A stretch of DNA of 64,000 nt from CAIYUC01 sp963682005 (GCA_963682005.1 OY820914.1:4650001-4714000); one strand, 5' to 3'; positions 16,602-25,725 are shown, counted from the stretch's first letter. Notes: generated by a model from the letters alone, not told the origin. Numbers and translations are program-made.

Positions 16602-17293
16602 CCCATTGCTGGTTGTCGTTTATTTTTGAAACTGAACAGGCTAAGCCCTTCGCTCCACCTCCATTACAGAGGCTTTATCACTACTATGACTTAGTCCGCC
16701 GCTGTTACCTCGTGCTATCCATGCACGTCTGCCTCCTTCTTCAGTTAACAGAGCGATAACAACTTCCCTTGTTCCGTATAAAAGCCTGTATTGCCTTCCT
16801 GCCAGCTTTACCCCGGATGCCGTGTAACCCGAAATCAGGGCACCTGTTACACTTTGTCCCGAATATCAACGTACTACCCGGTTTTGACATCGTTTCTTGC
16901 CGGTTACGAGGCTTCAGCCACTGGTTTAATCTATTCAGCTCGACAACACCCACCTGCAAGAGTCTTGGCTCTCGCTTTTCCTTATCGTTCACCACACTGA
17001 GAGTTTCCGCTCAATGCAGCATAAGGTGGTTTGTAAACTACTCCTGACAGTCGTTTACAGAAGTCCATTTCTCATTTTCTGTTGGTAATGCCGGCCAGTC
17101 GCTTCGCTTGACCTCCGCTCACTTACACAATTTTCAAAGAGCCTTCCATCTTTTATACAACATTCAATTCCGTTTTCATAGGAATTGATTCAAGGCACAC
17201 ACGCCCTGCGCGCAACGCCAGTGCCGTTTCTAAACTATCTAAGAACCTGAATCCCTTTCAGCATTGGCATTGAGCGCTCATTGGGGCAGAGTA

Positions 17294-19414
17294 TCATTTT
17301 TTTATAATTTTACCTACTTCAACGGTATTTTCATTTTTGAATCTTAAAAAATAAATGCCAGTTGGCAGATCGCTGATATCAATTTGTGTTCTGTGATCCG
17401 TAATCTGTCGATCTATTAATTCCTGACCATTAAGATTGAATACTGAAAGCCTGGGATTTCCTTCTATTGCTGATACTTCAAAGGTAAATTTACCAGTTAC
17501 GGGGTTTGGATAACATCTTAGAAGGTTGGAAGCAAGGGAGCTTTCGGGTAATCCGACAGGGCCACCTCCATCTGTGGTTTTCAGGATTGTGCCATACTCA
17601 CCGGCAACATACCCAGTATTAACACCGGTAAAGAATACAGACGACAGATCCATCCAGGTATAAGAGGATAGGATTTCCCAGCTTTCGCCACCATCCACGG
17701 TTTTAATAATTGCCCCAAATTGTCCAACTGCGTAACCAATATTCGGTTCAGGGAAAGTAATATCGTAAATGGTATATGGCGTTCCTGATGATTGACTGGT
17801 CCATGTAGCCCAACCATCAGTGGTTTTCAGGATCACCCCTTCGGAATTAAGCCCCTGGCCGACTGCGAAGCACGTGTTCTGATCAACACAATACAGTCCG
17901 AAGAGATTATTTGGGACATAGACCGGTGTCCAGGTCGTTCCTCCGTCATTTGTTTTTATGATAACCTGAGACCCTGCAATGTATCCTGTATTCACATCCG
18001 TGAAAAAGACGGAATTAAACCCATAAGACCATAACGTATAATTTTCGGTCCAGGTCAGTCCTCCATCGGTTGTCTTAAGTACCAGGCCCCAGAAATTATC
18101 TTCATCAAATCCAACAGCATAACCGGTATTGGGTTCAGTAAAATGAAGAGCGTAAAGTTGTGCCCTGGGCCGGGTATAAAGTTTTTGCCAGTTGAGGCCT
18201 TCATCGATTGTTCTTAGAATGATACAGGTATCCTGAAAGGATACTGTTGATTCATTTCCCAAAACATATCCTGTTGAAGAGGTCACAAAGTCAAGAGAGC
18301 GTAATCCGTACGTTGACCCTGTTTCAATGATATTCCACGATTCGCCTGCGTCCGTTGTTTTCAGGATAGACCCGCCTGCAGCATAGCCGGTGGAATCATT
18401 GGTAAACCGGATCGAACTGATATACCCTCCGTAACCGGATGTCAGACTGTTCCAGGTAGTTCCCCCGTCAGTTGTTTTCATGACCAGTCCAGACCCGCCA
18501 GCAATAAATCCTATTGAAGCATTAATGAATGAAAGACTTTGAAATGATGCGGATGTACCAGAAGGAGTATAGATCCAGTTATTTCCGCCGTCAGTCGTGG
18601 AATAGACCTTTCCATAATTACCAGCGGCAAAACCTGTATCGGCATTGAGAAACTGAACTGAACAAAACCATGAAGAAGAGGTTCCGGATGACTGTGTATT
18701 CCAGGTTGCACCCCCGTCTGTTGATTTCAAAATGATATAATATCCAACCGCATACCCCGTATCTGCCACAGGGAAATAAACAGACAATAGACCAGGGAAG
18801 GCATCGAGAGATTGAATAATCCAGTTAGCACCGCCATTGACCGTTTTCAGAATGATTCCATTATTATTTGAGACATTATAGCCTACAACCCACCCGATGC
18901 TGCTGTCTTTGAAGAAAACGGAAGTTAGTGTATAATTCGTCCCTGAAGATTGGCTCTGCCATGTGACTCCGCCATCACTGGTTTTAATGAGTAATCCATT
19001 ATCACCGGCAATATATCCTGTTTGCGGATCTGTAAAGAAAACGGAATTCAGGAAATGATTCATGCCATAAACCTGGGAACTCCAGGTTGTACCTCCGTTT
19101 TCAGTTTTGAGGATAACTCCGGAATTTGAATTCCATACATCTGTACCTACAACATAGCCTGTATTCTGATCTAAAAAGCATGCTGATGACAGGTTGGCTT
19201 TTGTACCGGTATTCTGGCTGATCCAGGTACTACCTCCGTCTGTCGTTTTCATGATTGACCCGGCTGATCCTGTTAAATAGCCTGTGTTTTCATTTACAAA
19301 ACAAACGTAAGACAGGTCATTCGCATTTGGTTCTGGATTTAACCACTGCCAACCTTGCGAATAACAGACATTCAGCATGAAAACTCCAATCAAAACGAAA
19401 TACAGGTTTTTCAT
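17294..19414 (-). CDS. Secreted YCF48/BNR-repeat beta-propeller protein with T9SS domain
   Basis: This 706-residue protein has a signal peptide (LIGVFMLNVCYSQ). At least fourteen repeats of about 43-48 residues follow, with the pattern SVFFTDxNTGYxxGxxGxIxKTTDGGxTWxxQSSGT. These are YCF48-like/BNR (Asp-box) propeller blades; in Bacteroidota they are common in surface proteins and fewer are enzymes. The last 80 residues (RCYPNPVTGKFTFEV ... LPTGIYFLRF ... VGKIIKK) form a T9SS sorting domain. It is immediately upstream of the group II intron. Ligand is unknown. Confidence 0.9.
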   Translation of the reverse strand: MKNLYFVLIGVFMLNVCYSQGWQWLNPEPNANDLSYVCFVNENTGYLTGSAGSIMKTTDGGSTWISQNTGTKANLSSACFLDQNTGYVVGTDVWNSNSGVILKTENGGTTWSSQVYGMNHFLNSVFFTDPQTGYIAGDNGLLIKTSDGGVTWQSQSSGTNYTLTSVFFKDSSIGWVVGYNVSNNNGIILKTVNGGANWIIQSLDAFPGLLSVYFPVADTGYAVGYYIILKSTDGGATWNTQSSGTSSSWFCSVQFLNADTGFAAGNYGKVYSTTDGGNNWIYTPSGTSASFQSLSFINASIGFIAGGSGLVMKTTDGGTTWNSLTSGYGGYISSIRFTNDSTGYAAGGSILKTTDAGESWNIIETGSTYGLRSLDFVTSSTGYVLGNESTVSFQDTCIILRTIDEGLNWQKLYTRPRAQLYALHFTEPNTGYAVGFDEDNFWGLVLKTTDGGLTWTENYTLWSYGFNSVFFTDVNTGYIAGSQVIIKTNDGGTTWTPVYVPNNLFGLYCVDQNTCFAVGQGLNSEGVILKTTDGWATWTSQSSGTPYTIYDITFPEPNIGYAVGQFGAIIKTVDGGESWEILSSYTWMDLSSVFFTGVNTGYVAGEYGTILKTTDGGGPVGLPESSLASNLLRCYPNPVTGKFTFEVSAIEGNPRLSVFNLNGQELIDRQITDHRTQIDISDLPTGIYFLRFKNENTVEVGKIIKK

Positions 19415-19481
19415 TTTGCCTCCTTTTTAAAAATGGTTTTATTTTTAATGCCTTGCTCCCACGTTTCGCCGCCAATAATCT

Positions 19482-19997
19482 CTAGTTTTCAATTAATTCC
19501 AAATCATCAATCCAGGCTCCCCGTGTTGTTCCAATTAAAAATGCAATTTTCACAGAAGCAGAAGATTTAGATTCAAATGAAAATGCTTTTTGTGTCCAGG
19601 AAGGATAATTACCAAAGGATTGAGAGATTACATTTTCATTTCCCTGGACTACCCAAACAATGAAATCACCAGCACAAAGCATGGGATCTCCATAGATTGA
19701 TTCGTTTACTTTTCCTCTTAAATGCAATTCATAGGATTTTCCTGATTCTACAGGAATTAAATTCACAGTCTCAAAATGAAAGCAATTCGTAATATTTATG
19801 AATTTTACAGCTGAAGAATCGATTATTGCCTGTCCACCGGAAGATTGAGACCAGGCACTAAGTTCATTTTGCGTATTAAATTTTGAGCTAAAAATGATAT
19901 TATCCGAGTTACTTGAATTGTCATTGGAATCCTTTTTACATGAGGATACGAAAGCAATAATGCCAAGCAGTGTGAATAAGAATTTTGAGGCTTTCAT
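19482..19997 (-). CDS. Lipoprotein with carbohydrate-binding-like beta-sandwich
   Basis: The 171-residue protein has a lipoprotein signal (LLGIIAFVSSCKK, Cys near residue 20, followed by a Ser/Asn/Asp linker). The rest (FNTQNELSAWSQSSGG, ESGKSYELHLRGKVN, WTQKAFSFESKSSASVKIAF, GAWIDDLELIEN) looks like a CBM4/9-type or family 6-like jelly roll, in which the terminal strand WIDDLELI is characteristic. It is probably anchored to a membrane and binds glycan or protein. The fold assignment is inference from pattern. Confidence 0.65.
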   Translation of the reverse strand: MKASKFLFTLLGIIAFVSSCKKDSNDNSSNSDNIIFSSKFNTQNELSAWSQSSGGQAIIDSSAVKFINITNCFHFETVNLIPVESGKSYELHLRGKVNESIYGDPMLCAGDFIVWVVQGNENVISQSFGNYPSWTQKAFSFESKSSASVKIAFLIGTTRGAWIDDLELIEN

Positions 19998-20410
19998 TTT
20001 GGAGTTTTAAATCATTAATGGCTTAACGATTATTAAACAGGTGCGATTACAATCTCAATAATACGATTTTGCATTATTATGGAAAGTAGAACATCAAACG
20101 TATTGCAATTAGCATTACTCCCATAATTTTTTCCTAAGTAAAAATAATACAAATTAATACAAGTAATATATGTGGGGGTAATATTTTTGGCTGGTGAGGT
20201 GGTGAATAAAATGAAAAATTAAAAATTAAAAATTAATTTCTATCAGCCAGGATCCGTTGGCGTTGCAGATTCCTGCTTTCGCAGGAAAGACGGCCCGGTC
20301 TTAATAATTGAAGGGGATTGAACACCGGATATAACGAATTACAAAAAACTGTCAGGGTAAATCTTCACAGAAAAAGTAAGTTTTTCATGCGTTCCCGGTA
20401 CTTTTTAACT

Positions 20411-20561
20411 GGTTGACGATATCTTCCCAAATAGTTGACGATATCTTCCCAAATAGTTGACGATATCTTCCCAAATAGTTGACGATATCTTCCCAAATAG
20501 TTGACGATATCTTTTCAAAAGTTGACTATATCTTTTACAAAGTTGACGATACTTTTCGGGG
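20411..20561. repeat. 22-bp minisatellite, about seven units
   Basis: Four near-perfect head-to-tail copies share the core TTGACGATATCTTCCC. Three shorter, decaying copies (21 bp, TTGACGATATCTTTTC and variants) follow, so there are no spacers between units. Each copy contains the palindrome GATATC. The gradient of decay runs toward pfkA. Confidence 0.9.
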
Positions 20562-20569
20562 ATGGAATC

Positions 20570-20592
20570 GGAGGTCGGAGGTCGGAGGTCGG
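20570..20592. repeat. GGAGGTC heptamer array
   Basis: Three copies of TCGGAGG run head to tail and merge into a GATGACCGATGATAGATG patch. Confidence 0.75.
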
Positions 20593-20689
20593 ATGACCGA
20601 TGATAGATGATAGAAGATGGATAATAGATATTTTAGATTTTAGGTTTTAGATTCTATATACTTACCGGCAGTCTAATGCCTTCATGTTT

Positions 20690-20756
20690 CCTATTGCCTA
20701 TTGCCTGGTGCCTGGTGCCTGGTGCCTGGTGCCTGGTGCCTGGTGCCTGGTGCCTA
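20690..20756. repeat. CCTGGTG heptamer array reaching into the pfkA stop codon
   Basis: Two CCTATTG units precede seven perfect CCTGGTG units, then CCTATAA. The pfkA stop codon (TAG on the minus strand) lies inside the last, changed unit. No terminator hairpin is present. Confidence 0.9.
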
Positions 20757-21734
20757 TAATGCCAGAATCCGCGACACCTCAATCATCTCCAGGTTCAGGT
20801 CTTTGACGTTCTTGATCGCTTTATCAAAGGGGGTATAGACAACAGATTTATCGACCAGGCCAATCATAATCCCCTTTTCTCCGGCAAGCAATGCTTCCAC
20901 AGCTTTATAACCCAGCATACTTGCCAGAACACGGTCGATGACTGTCGGGGAACCTCCCCGCTGGATATGTCCGAGAACTGTGACGCGTGTATCCAGGCCG
21001 GGAATCCTTTCCCTGACTTTCCGGGCGATCTCCTCGGCGCCACCTTCATCATCACCTTCGGCCACGATCACGATGCCGGAGGTTTTATTCTTTCGCAGAT
21101 CATGGTTCAGAAGCCTCGACAGGTTATCAATGTACGTTTTCGTCTCCGGCACCAGGATGAACTCGGCCCCGCAGGCAATACCGGCACGCTGCGCGATGAA
21201 TCCCGCATCTCGTCCCATCACCTCCAGGAAGAACAGCCGGTCATGCGAGGTGGCCGTGTCGCGGATCTTGTCAGCCGCATCAATGACCGTATTGACAGCC
21301 GTATCAAAACCAATTGTATAATCCGTCCCGTAGAGGTCGTTATCGATGGTTCCCGGCAATCCGACCACAGGAATATTGAATTCCTTTATAAATATGTCGG
21401 CCCCCGTAAAGGTGCCGTTCCCGCCGATGGCCACCAGTGCATCGATGTTGAACTTTTTCAGGTTCTCATACGCCTTAAGCCTCCCTTCATACGACATGAA
21501 GTCCTTGCTCCGTGCAGTCTTCAGGATCGTTCCTCCGCGCTGGATGATATTCGATACCGAATGACTGTACATCCGCTCGAACTGTCCTTCGATCATCCCC
21601 TGGTATCCCCGACAGATCCCGAATACTTCAAGGTTTTCATAGATCGCTGTCCGAACCACCGCCCTGATCGCTGCATTCATTCCGGGAGAATCCCCGCCCG
21701 AGGTCAGCACCCCGATCTTGTTTAATTTTGGCAT
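20754..21734 (-). CDS. pfkA: ATP-dependent 6-phosphofructokinase
   Basis: The 326-residue enzyme phosphorylates fructose 6-phosphate to fructose 1,6-bisphosphate, the committing step of glycolysis. Starting at MPKLNKIGVLTSGGDSPGMN, the glycine-rich ATP loop GGDSPGMNAAIR, GGNGTFTGA, the catalytic PGTIDNDLYGTDYTIGFDTA and the substrate-binding EVMGRDAGFIA and LGHIQRGG motifs are all present. GG(N)GT with a Thr after Gly supports ATP rather than pyrophosphate use. I rejected a start 51 codons upstream, since that region is only a 14-bp tandem repeat. Confidence 0.97.
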   Translation of the reverse strand: MPKLNKIGVLTSGGDSPGMNAAIRAVVRTAIYENLEVFGICRGYQGMIEGQFERMYSHSVSNIIQRGGTILKTARSKDFMSYEGRLKAYENLKKFNIDALVAIGGNGTFTGADIFIKEFNIPVVGLPGTIDNDLYGTDYTIGFDTAVNTVIDAADKIRDTATSHDRLFFLEVMGRDAGFIAQRAGIACGAEFILVPETKTYIDNLSRLLNHDLRKNKTSGIVIVAEGDDEGGAEEIARKVRERIPGLDTRVTVLGHIQRGGSPTVIDRVLASMLGYKAVEALLAGEKGIMIGLVDKSVVYTPFDKAIKNVKDLNLEMIEVSRILAL

Positions 21735-21774
21735 AGTATTGTAGTTAAATCCGGAGGTAAAAATAGTAAAAAGT

Positions 21775-21904
21775 GAAGAGTGAAAAACGTAGAGTGAAAA
21801 ATGTAGAGTGAAAAGTGTAGAGTGTAAAACGTATAGTGTAAAATGTAGAGTGTAAAGCGAATAGTTATGTGACTTTTCACTTTTCACTCTTCACTTTTCA
21901 CTTA
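21775..21904. repeat. 14-bp tandem repeat between pfkA and the methyltransferase gene
   Basis: Six copies of a GTAGAGTGAAAAAT-type unit lie head to tail. They are followed by a CTTTTCACTTTTCACTCTTC stretch that is the inverse of the same theme and runs into the stop codon of the THUMP methyltransferase gene. Because 14 x 3 is a multiple of 3 in both frames, the array stays open in the pfkA frame. Confidence 0.85.
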
Positions 21905-23044
21905 ATACAGGGAAAACCTCACCATCCTGCACTCCAGCGGCCCGTTGAAAAGCGTGATCTTCTTCGATGGGTGCAACCCGATAAACTTCAGCGCCCTCAG
22001 GTCGGAGGAGATGACCCATGCATCATAACCGGTATACTTTTTCTTCAGGACGTCCCCGATCATTTTATAAAAATCAATGATGTTATCAAGCTGCATCCGC
22101 TCATCATACGGCGGGTTGGTGATGATGATCCCCTTTTCGCTGAGAGGTACCGAGGTTTCAAAAGAGCAAACTTCCAGCCTGATCATATCCTGCAGTTTTA
22201 CATGCCTTATGTTTTCCTCTGCAGCACGGATCACTCTCGGCGCAATGTCAGATCCTTTGATCTCGGCCATTTCACCGGTTATTTTCGCGTTTTCCTTTTC
22301 CTTCAATGAATTCCAAAGTCCGAGGTCGGCATCTTTCCATTTCGTAAAGCCAAATTCATCTCTGAAATACCCGGCAGGAATGTTTCGTGCCAGCATTGCG
22401 GCTTCGATGAGGATGGTCCCTGAACCGCACATCGGGTCGATGAAGGGTGATTTATGATCCCACCCACTCAGCAGGATCATGCCGGCCGCCAGGACTTCAT
22501 TCAGGGGAGCCATGCCTGTTGCTTTCCTGTATCCCCGTTTATGAAGGGAGGATCCGGAACTATCCAGTGAAACGGAACAGGTTTCCTTGTTGATATGAAT
22601 ATTAATCCTGAGGTCCGGGTGATCGAGATCAATGGAAGGCCTCGCTCCCCATAACTTCCGGAGCCGGTCAACAATGGCATCCTTGGTTTTCAGCGATACA
22701 AACTGGGAATTGGTAAAGACCGAATCATGGATCATTGAATCCACGGCAAAGGTACTTGCCTGTTCAAGGTATTCCTCCCATGGGATCCGGCTTATATTCT
22801 TATACAGATCCTCCTGTTCCCGCAACTCAAAAACCTCCAGGGGCTTCAGTATCCTGAGTGCCGTCCGGCAGCAATAATTGGCGAGGTACATGACCTCCGT
22901 ATCCCCTTCAAAGCTGACAGCCCGTTTCAGAACTTTCACGTTTCCGGCACCAAGTGATACCAGTTCCCCGGCAAGTATTTCTTCCAATCCGGAAACTGTC
23001 TTCGCAACAAGCGGAAACACAGATGATTTCTTTTTCAATGGCAT
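21902..23044 (-). CDS. THUMP-domain class I SAM-dependent RNA methyltransferase (RlmL/YpsC-like)
   Basis: The 380-residue protein has an N-terminal ferredoxin-like/THUMP region (residues about 10-160: LVAKTVSGLEEILAGELVSLGAG, DSSGSSLHKRGYRKATG at its end). It is followed by a Rossmann methyltransferase with the motif I region FIDPMCGSGTILIEAAM and catalytic NPPYDERM. Family members (RlmL N-terminal half, YpsC) make N2-methylguanosine in 23S rRNA. The RlmK-like half of E. coli RlmKL is absent, as in most Bacteroidota and Firmicutes. It should act in the cytoplasm on nascent ribosomes. Confidence 0.9.
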   Translation of the reverse strand: MPLKKKSSVFPLVAKTVSGLEEILAGELVSLGAGNVKVLKRAVSFEGDTEVMYLANYCCRTALRILKPLEVFELREQEDLYKNISRIPWEEYLEQASTFAVDSMIHDSVFTNSQFVSLKTKDAIVDRLRKLWGARPSIDLDHPDLRINIHINKETCSVSLDSSGSSLHKRGYRKATGMAPLNEVLAAGMILLSGWDHKSPFIDPMCGSGTILIEAAMLARNIPAGYFRDEFGFTKWKDADLGLWNSLKEKENAKITGEMAEIKGSDIAPRVIRAAEENIRHVKLQDMIRLEVCSFETSVPLSEKGIIITNPPYDERMQLDNIIDFYKMIGDVLKKKYTGYDAWVISSDLRALKFIGLHPSKKITLFNGPLECRMVRFSLY

Positions 23045-23109
23045 CCTGATTTGTGAATCGGGAAGTTACAAATATTTTCAGTGTGTGAATAGGAGATAAA
23101 AATGATTAT

Positions 23110-23117
23110 TATCTTTG
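23110..23117 (+). promoter_or_regulatory. Putative promoter -7 box upstream of the DUF5686 gene
   Basis: TATCTTTG fits TAnnTTTG and lies 50 bp before the ATG. A -33 box is not obvious. Confidence 0.5.
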
Positions 23118-23167
23118 AAGCCTGTAATTGATCTTCTCCATAAAAAAATAATAACTTTCCGGATCCG

Positions 23168-25690
23168 ATGGTATTTTTCATACGACGGTTTGCATTGTTC
23201 ATTTTCCTTTTACCTGTGCTCCATTCCTATGGACAGGAATCTTTCTCCATCAGCGGCCGGGTGATTGATTACAAGACCAGGGAGCCCCTTGCTTTTGTAA
23301 ACATCATCATCAACGGGAACAACAGGGCGGGTGGAACGACTGATATCGACGGGAAATTCCGGCTTGAATCCATCCAAAAGATAAGGACCCTCAATTTATC
23401 ATACGTCGGGTATCAGCCGCTGGAATACAAGATCGTTTCAAAGACCCTGAACCTGGTTATCCCGATGACCCCCACAGAAGTGGAGCTTAAAGAGGTAGAG
23501 ATCCTGCCGGGAAGAAATCCCGCCCACAGGATCATTCAAAATGCAATCGACAACAGGGATGTCAATGACCCGGAAAAGCTCAATTCGTTCTCATACACTT
23601 CCTATGATAAGACAATTTTTACCATCGACGCAGATACATTGCTGGATAAGGAGTTCATAAAAGACAGCCTGGGTCAGAAAGGAGAACCTGCCGTGGAAGT
23701 CACGTTCTCATCGGGTGCTTCAAAATCGGATTCGACGATGCAGGATACGACGAAAAAAGACTCGACGGACTTTTTCATCCAGAAACTGATCAATGAACAA
23801 TATCTTTTCCTGATGGAAAATGTGACCAAAAGGAAGTTCCTTGCGCCCGACAGGAATTACAACCAGGTGATTGCAACAAAAATGTCAGGATTTAAAGATC
23901 CGATCTTTGTATTCCTCACAACCCAGATCCAGTCATTTTCCTTCTATAAACCGTTCATCACCATATTCCAGAAGACCTATGTGAATCCGATCAGCGGGGG
24001 CAGCCTGAACAAATACTTCTTCAAACTGGAGGATACGACCTATTCCGGGAAAGATACGATTTTCATCATCCAATTCCGGCCACGGAAAGGAACCAACTTC
24101 GATGGAATGAAGGGTGTAATCTCGATCAACAGCAACAAATGGGGGATCCAGAATGTCATTGCTGAACCTTTTGAGAATCCCGGCGGATTCACCATCCGGA
24201 TCCAGCAGATGTACAAACTGATCGACAGCAGCTATTGGTTCCCGGTTCAGTTGAATACGGATGTCCAGTTCAATAACCTCAGGATCGGGAAATACAGGGC
24301 TGTCGGGAGCGGCCGGAGCTACATCCGCGATATTGTGCTCAATCCCGACCTTGTTCGCCGGGAGTTCAACCATCTCGATATTGAAGTGGATAAGGATGCT
24401 ACGGCAAGGAAAGATGAATTCTGGAACCAGTACCGGGTCGATACATTATCGTCCAAGGACCGGAAAACGTATGAGGTGCTCGACAGCATTGGAAAGGCCA
24501 ATAATTTCGACAAAATGGCCAAAACCTTTCAAACACTCCTGACAGGAAAGATCCCCTGGAAGATATTTGACATCGATCTTAACCGGATCGTCAATTACAA
24601 TACGTATGAAGGGTTTGTCCTTGGAGCAGGATTACATACGAATGACCGGCTTCTTTCATGGTTCAGGATCGGGGGATTTTACCAGTATGCATTTGCCGTT
24701 TCAACATCCAAATATGGCGGTGATGTGAGCTTCCTGCTCAACCGGCGGAACGATGTCTCCTTCCAGGGAGGGTACTCGTATGATCTTACGGAATCAGGAG
24801 GAACAAAGTTCTTTGACGGTAAAGAATCGATTCTTTCCGGGAACTGGCGCGAGCTGATGATCAGGAAACTTGATCGCACCGAAAATGCCAATGCTTCCTT
24901 GACATTCAGGCTGCGGAAATACCTCCTGCTGAATTTCGGATTGTCGCGTTCTGATAAAAAGTCGACCACCAATGACCTGACAATTTTCGAACCCGACACA
25001 TCAACGACGAACTTCTTTCGGTTCACCGAACTCACAGCAGGATTCAAATGGGCTTACAATGAGAAGTTCATACAGACCGTCGACAACAAGATCTCGCTGG
25101 GTACCGATTTCCCCGTTGTCTGGGTACAGTATTCCAGGGGCATGAAAGGATTCATCAACGGAGAGTACGAATACAACAAGATCGACCTGAAGATCCGGAA
25201 GACGTTCATGATCAAATACCTTGGGAAGCTCACTTTCCAGGTGAATGCCGGGTATGTTGATCAGCCAATCCCAGCCAGTAACCTCTATTATGGTCCGGCA
25301 AGCTACAGGATATTCACGTTCTTTGCGCCCAACAGTTTTGCAACCATGAGGATGAATGAATTCCTGTCGAGCAAATATGCCTCCATCTTCATCTACCATG
25401 ATTTTGAAAAGCTGCTTTACAAAGGAAAGAAATGGTTCCATCCTGAATTTGCCTTGTCGCAGAATATCGGCTTCGGATGGCTGGACCACCCCGAACAATA
25501 CCGGGATATTTCGATTCAGCCAAGGGAGATGAACCTCGGGTATTATGAATCGGGGTTGCTGATAAATAATCTCGTGAATCTGAAGATCTATTCGGTAGGA
25601 CTCGGCTGCTTTTACCGCTGGGGCCCCTATACCTATACCTATGCCGGTGACAATTTTGCGGCCAAATTATCTGTGATATTTCCCTTCTGA
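23168..25690 (+). CDS. DUF5686 outer-membrane protein with carboxypeptidase-regulatory-like domain
   Basis: The 840-residue protein has a signal peptide (FIFLLPVLHSYGQ). A CarboxypepD_reg-like beta domain follows (residues about 25-100: FSISGRVIDYKTREPLAFVNI, DGKFRLESI, LSYVGYQPL). The long C-terminal part is DUF5686 (EILPGRNPAHRIIQNAI near 115, then NFFFYRFTEL-like strands up to the terminal aromatic FAAKLSVIFPF). The alternating strands and terminal Phe suggest an outer-membrane beta-barrel, like TonB receptors in layout but with no plug or TonB box. It stands alone on the plus strand. Function is unknown. Confidence 0.85.
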   Translation: MVFFIRRFALFIFLLPVLHSYGQESFSISGRVIDYKTREPLAFVNIIINGNNRAGGTTDIDGKFRLESIQKIRTLNLSYVGYQPLEYKIVSKTLNLVIPMTPTEVELKEVEILPGRNPAHRIIQNAIDNRDVNDPEKLNSFSYTSYDKTIFTIDADTLLDKEFIKDSLGQKGEPAVEVTFSSGASKSDSTMQDTTKKDSTDFFIQKLINEQYLFLMENVTKRKFLAPDRNYNQVIATKMSGFKDPIFVFLTTQIQSFSFYKPFITIFQKTYVNPISGGSLNKYFFKLEDTTYSGKDTIFIIQFRPRKGTNFDGMKGVISINSNKWGIQNVIAEPFENPGGFTIRIQQMYKLIDSSYWFPVQLNTDVQFNNLRIGKYRAVGSGRSYIRDIVLNPDLVRREFNHLDIEVDKDATARKDEFWNQYRVDTLSSKDRKTYEVLDSIGKANNFDKMAKTFQTLLTGKIPWKIFDIDLNRIVNYNTYEGFVLGAGLHTNDRLLSWFRIGGFYQYAFAVSTSKYGGDVSFLLNRRNDVSFQGGYSYDLTESGGTKFFDGKESILSGNWRELMIRKLDRTENANASLTFRLRKYLLLNFGLSRSDKKSTTNDLTIFEPDTSTTNFFRFTELTAGFKWAYNEKFIQTVDNKISLGTDFPVVWVQYSRGMKGFINGEYEYNKIDLKIRKTFMIKYLGKLTFQVNAGYVDQPIPASNLYYGPASYRIFTFFAPNSFATMRMNEFLSSKYASIFIYHDFEKLLYKGKKWFHPEFALSQNIGFGWLDHPEQYRDISIQPREMNLGYYESGLLINNLVNLKIYSVGLGCFYRWGPYTYTYAGDNFAAKLSVIFPF

Positions 25691-25725
25691 TCCTGGTGTT
25701 GAACTTACCTGCCCTGAATATTTAG

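Larger units (their letters stand above)
15274..17202 (-). mobile_element. Complete group II intron with its own maturase
   Basis: The element starts with GTGTG (17200-17202, exact base uncertain) and ends in a domain VI followed by GACCCGAC. It is about 1.93 kb. The maturase lies in domain IV, and a canonical 34-nt domain V sits at 15314-15347. It has inserted in the same orientation as its neighbours, between the stop of the BNR-repeat gene and the start of the aspartyl-protease-like gene. Insertion only 90 bp after a stop codon is typical of introns that target transcription terminators, but no strong hairpin is seen in the 5' exon. Both RNA and protein parts look intact, so it may still splice. 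Confidence 0.88.
19998..20753. other. Gene-free spacer dominated by tandem repeats
   Basis: About 750 bp without a supportable gene. Near the lipoprotein start the DNA is AT-rich with AAAAATTAAAAATTAA. A 22-bp minisatellite (20411-20561), GGAGGTC heptamers (20570-20592), a GATAGATGATAGAAGATGG stretch and CCTGGTG heptamers (20690-20752) follow. Confidence 0.7.

Noticed and set aside
16741..17047. Plus- and minus-strand open frames of 60-90 codons
   Set aside because: They lie in the structured 5' part of the group II intron (domain I) and show no protein-like pattern.
20411..20561. Possible CRISPR array
   Set aside because: The units are head to tail with no unique spacers, 22 bp is too short, and no cas gene is present.
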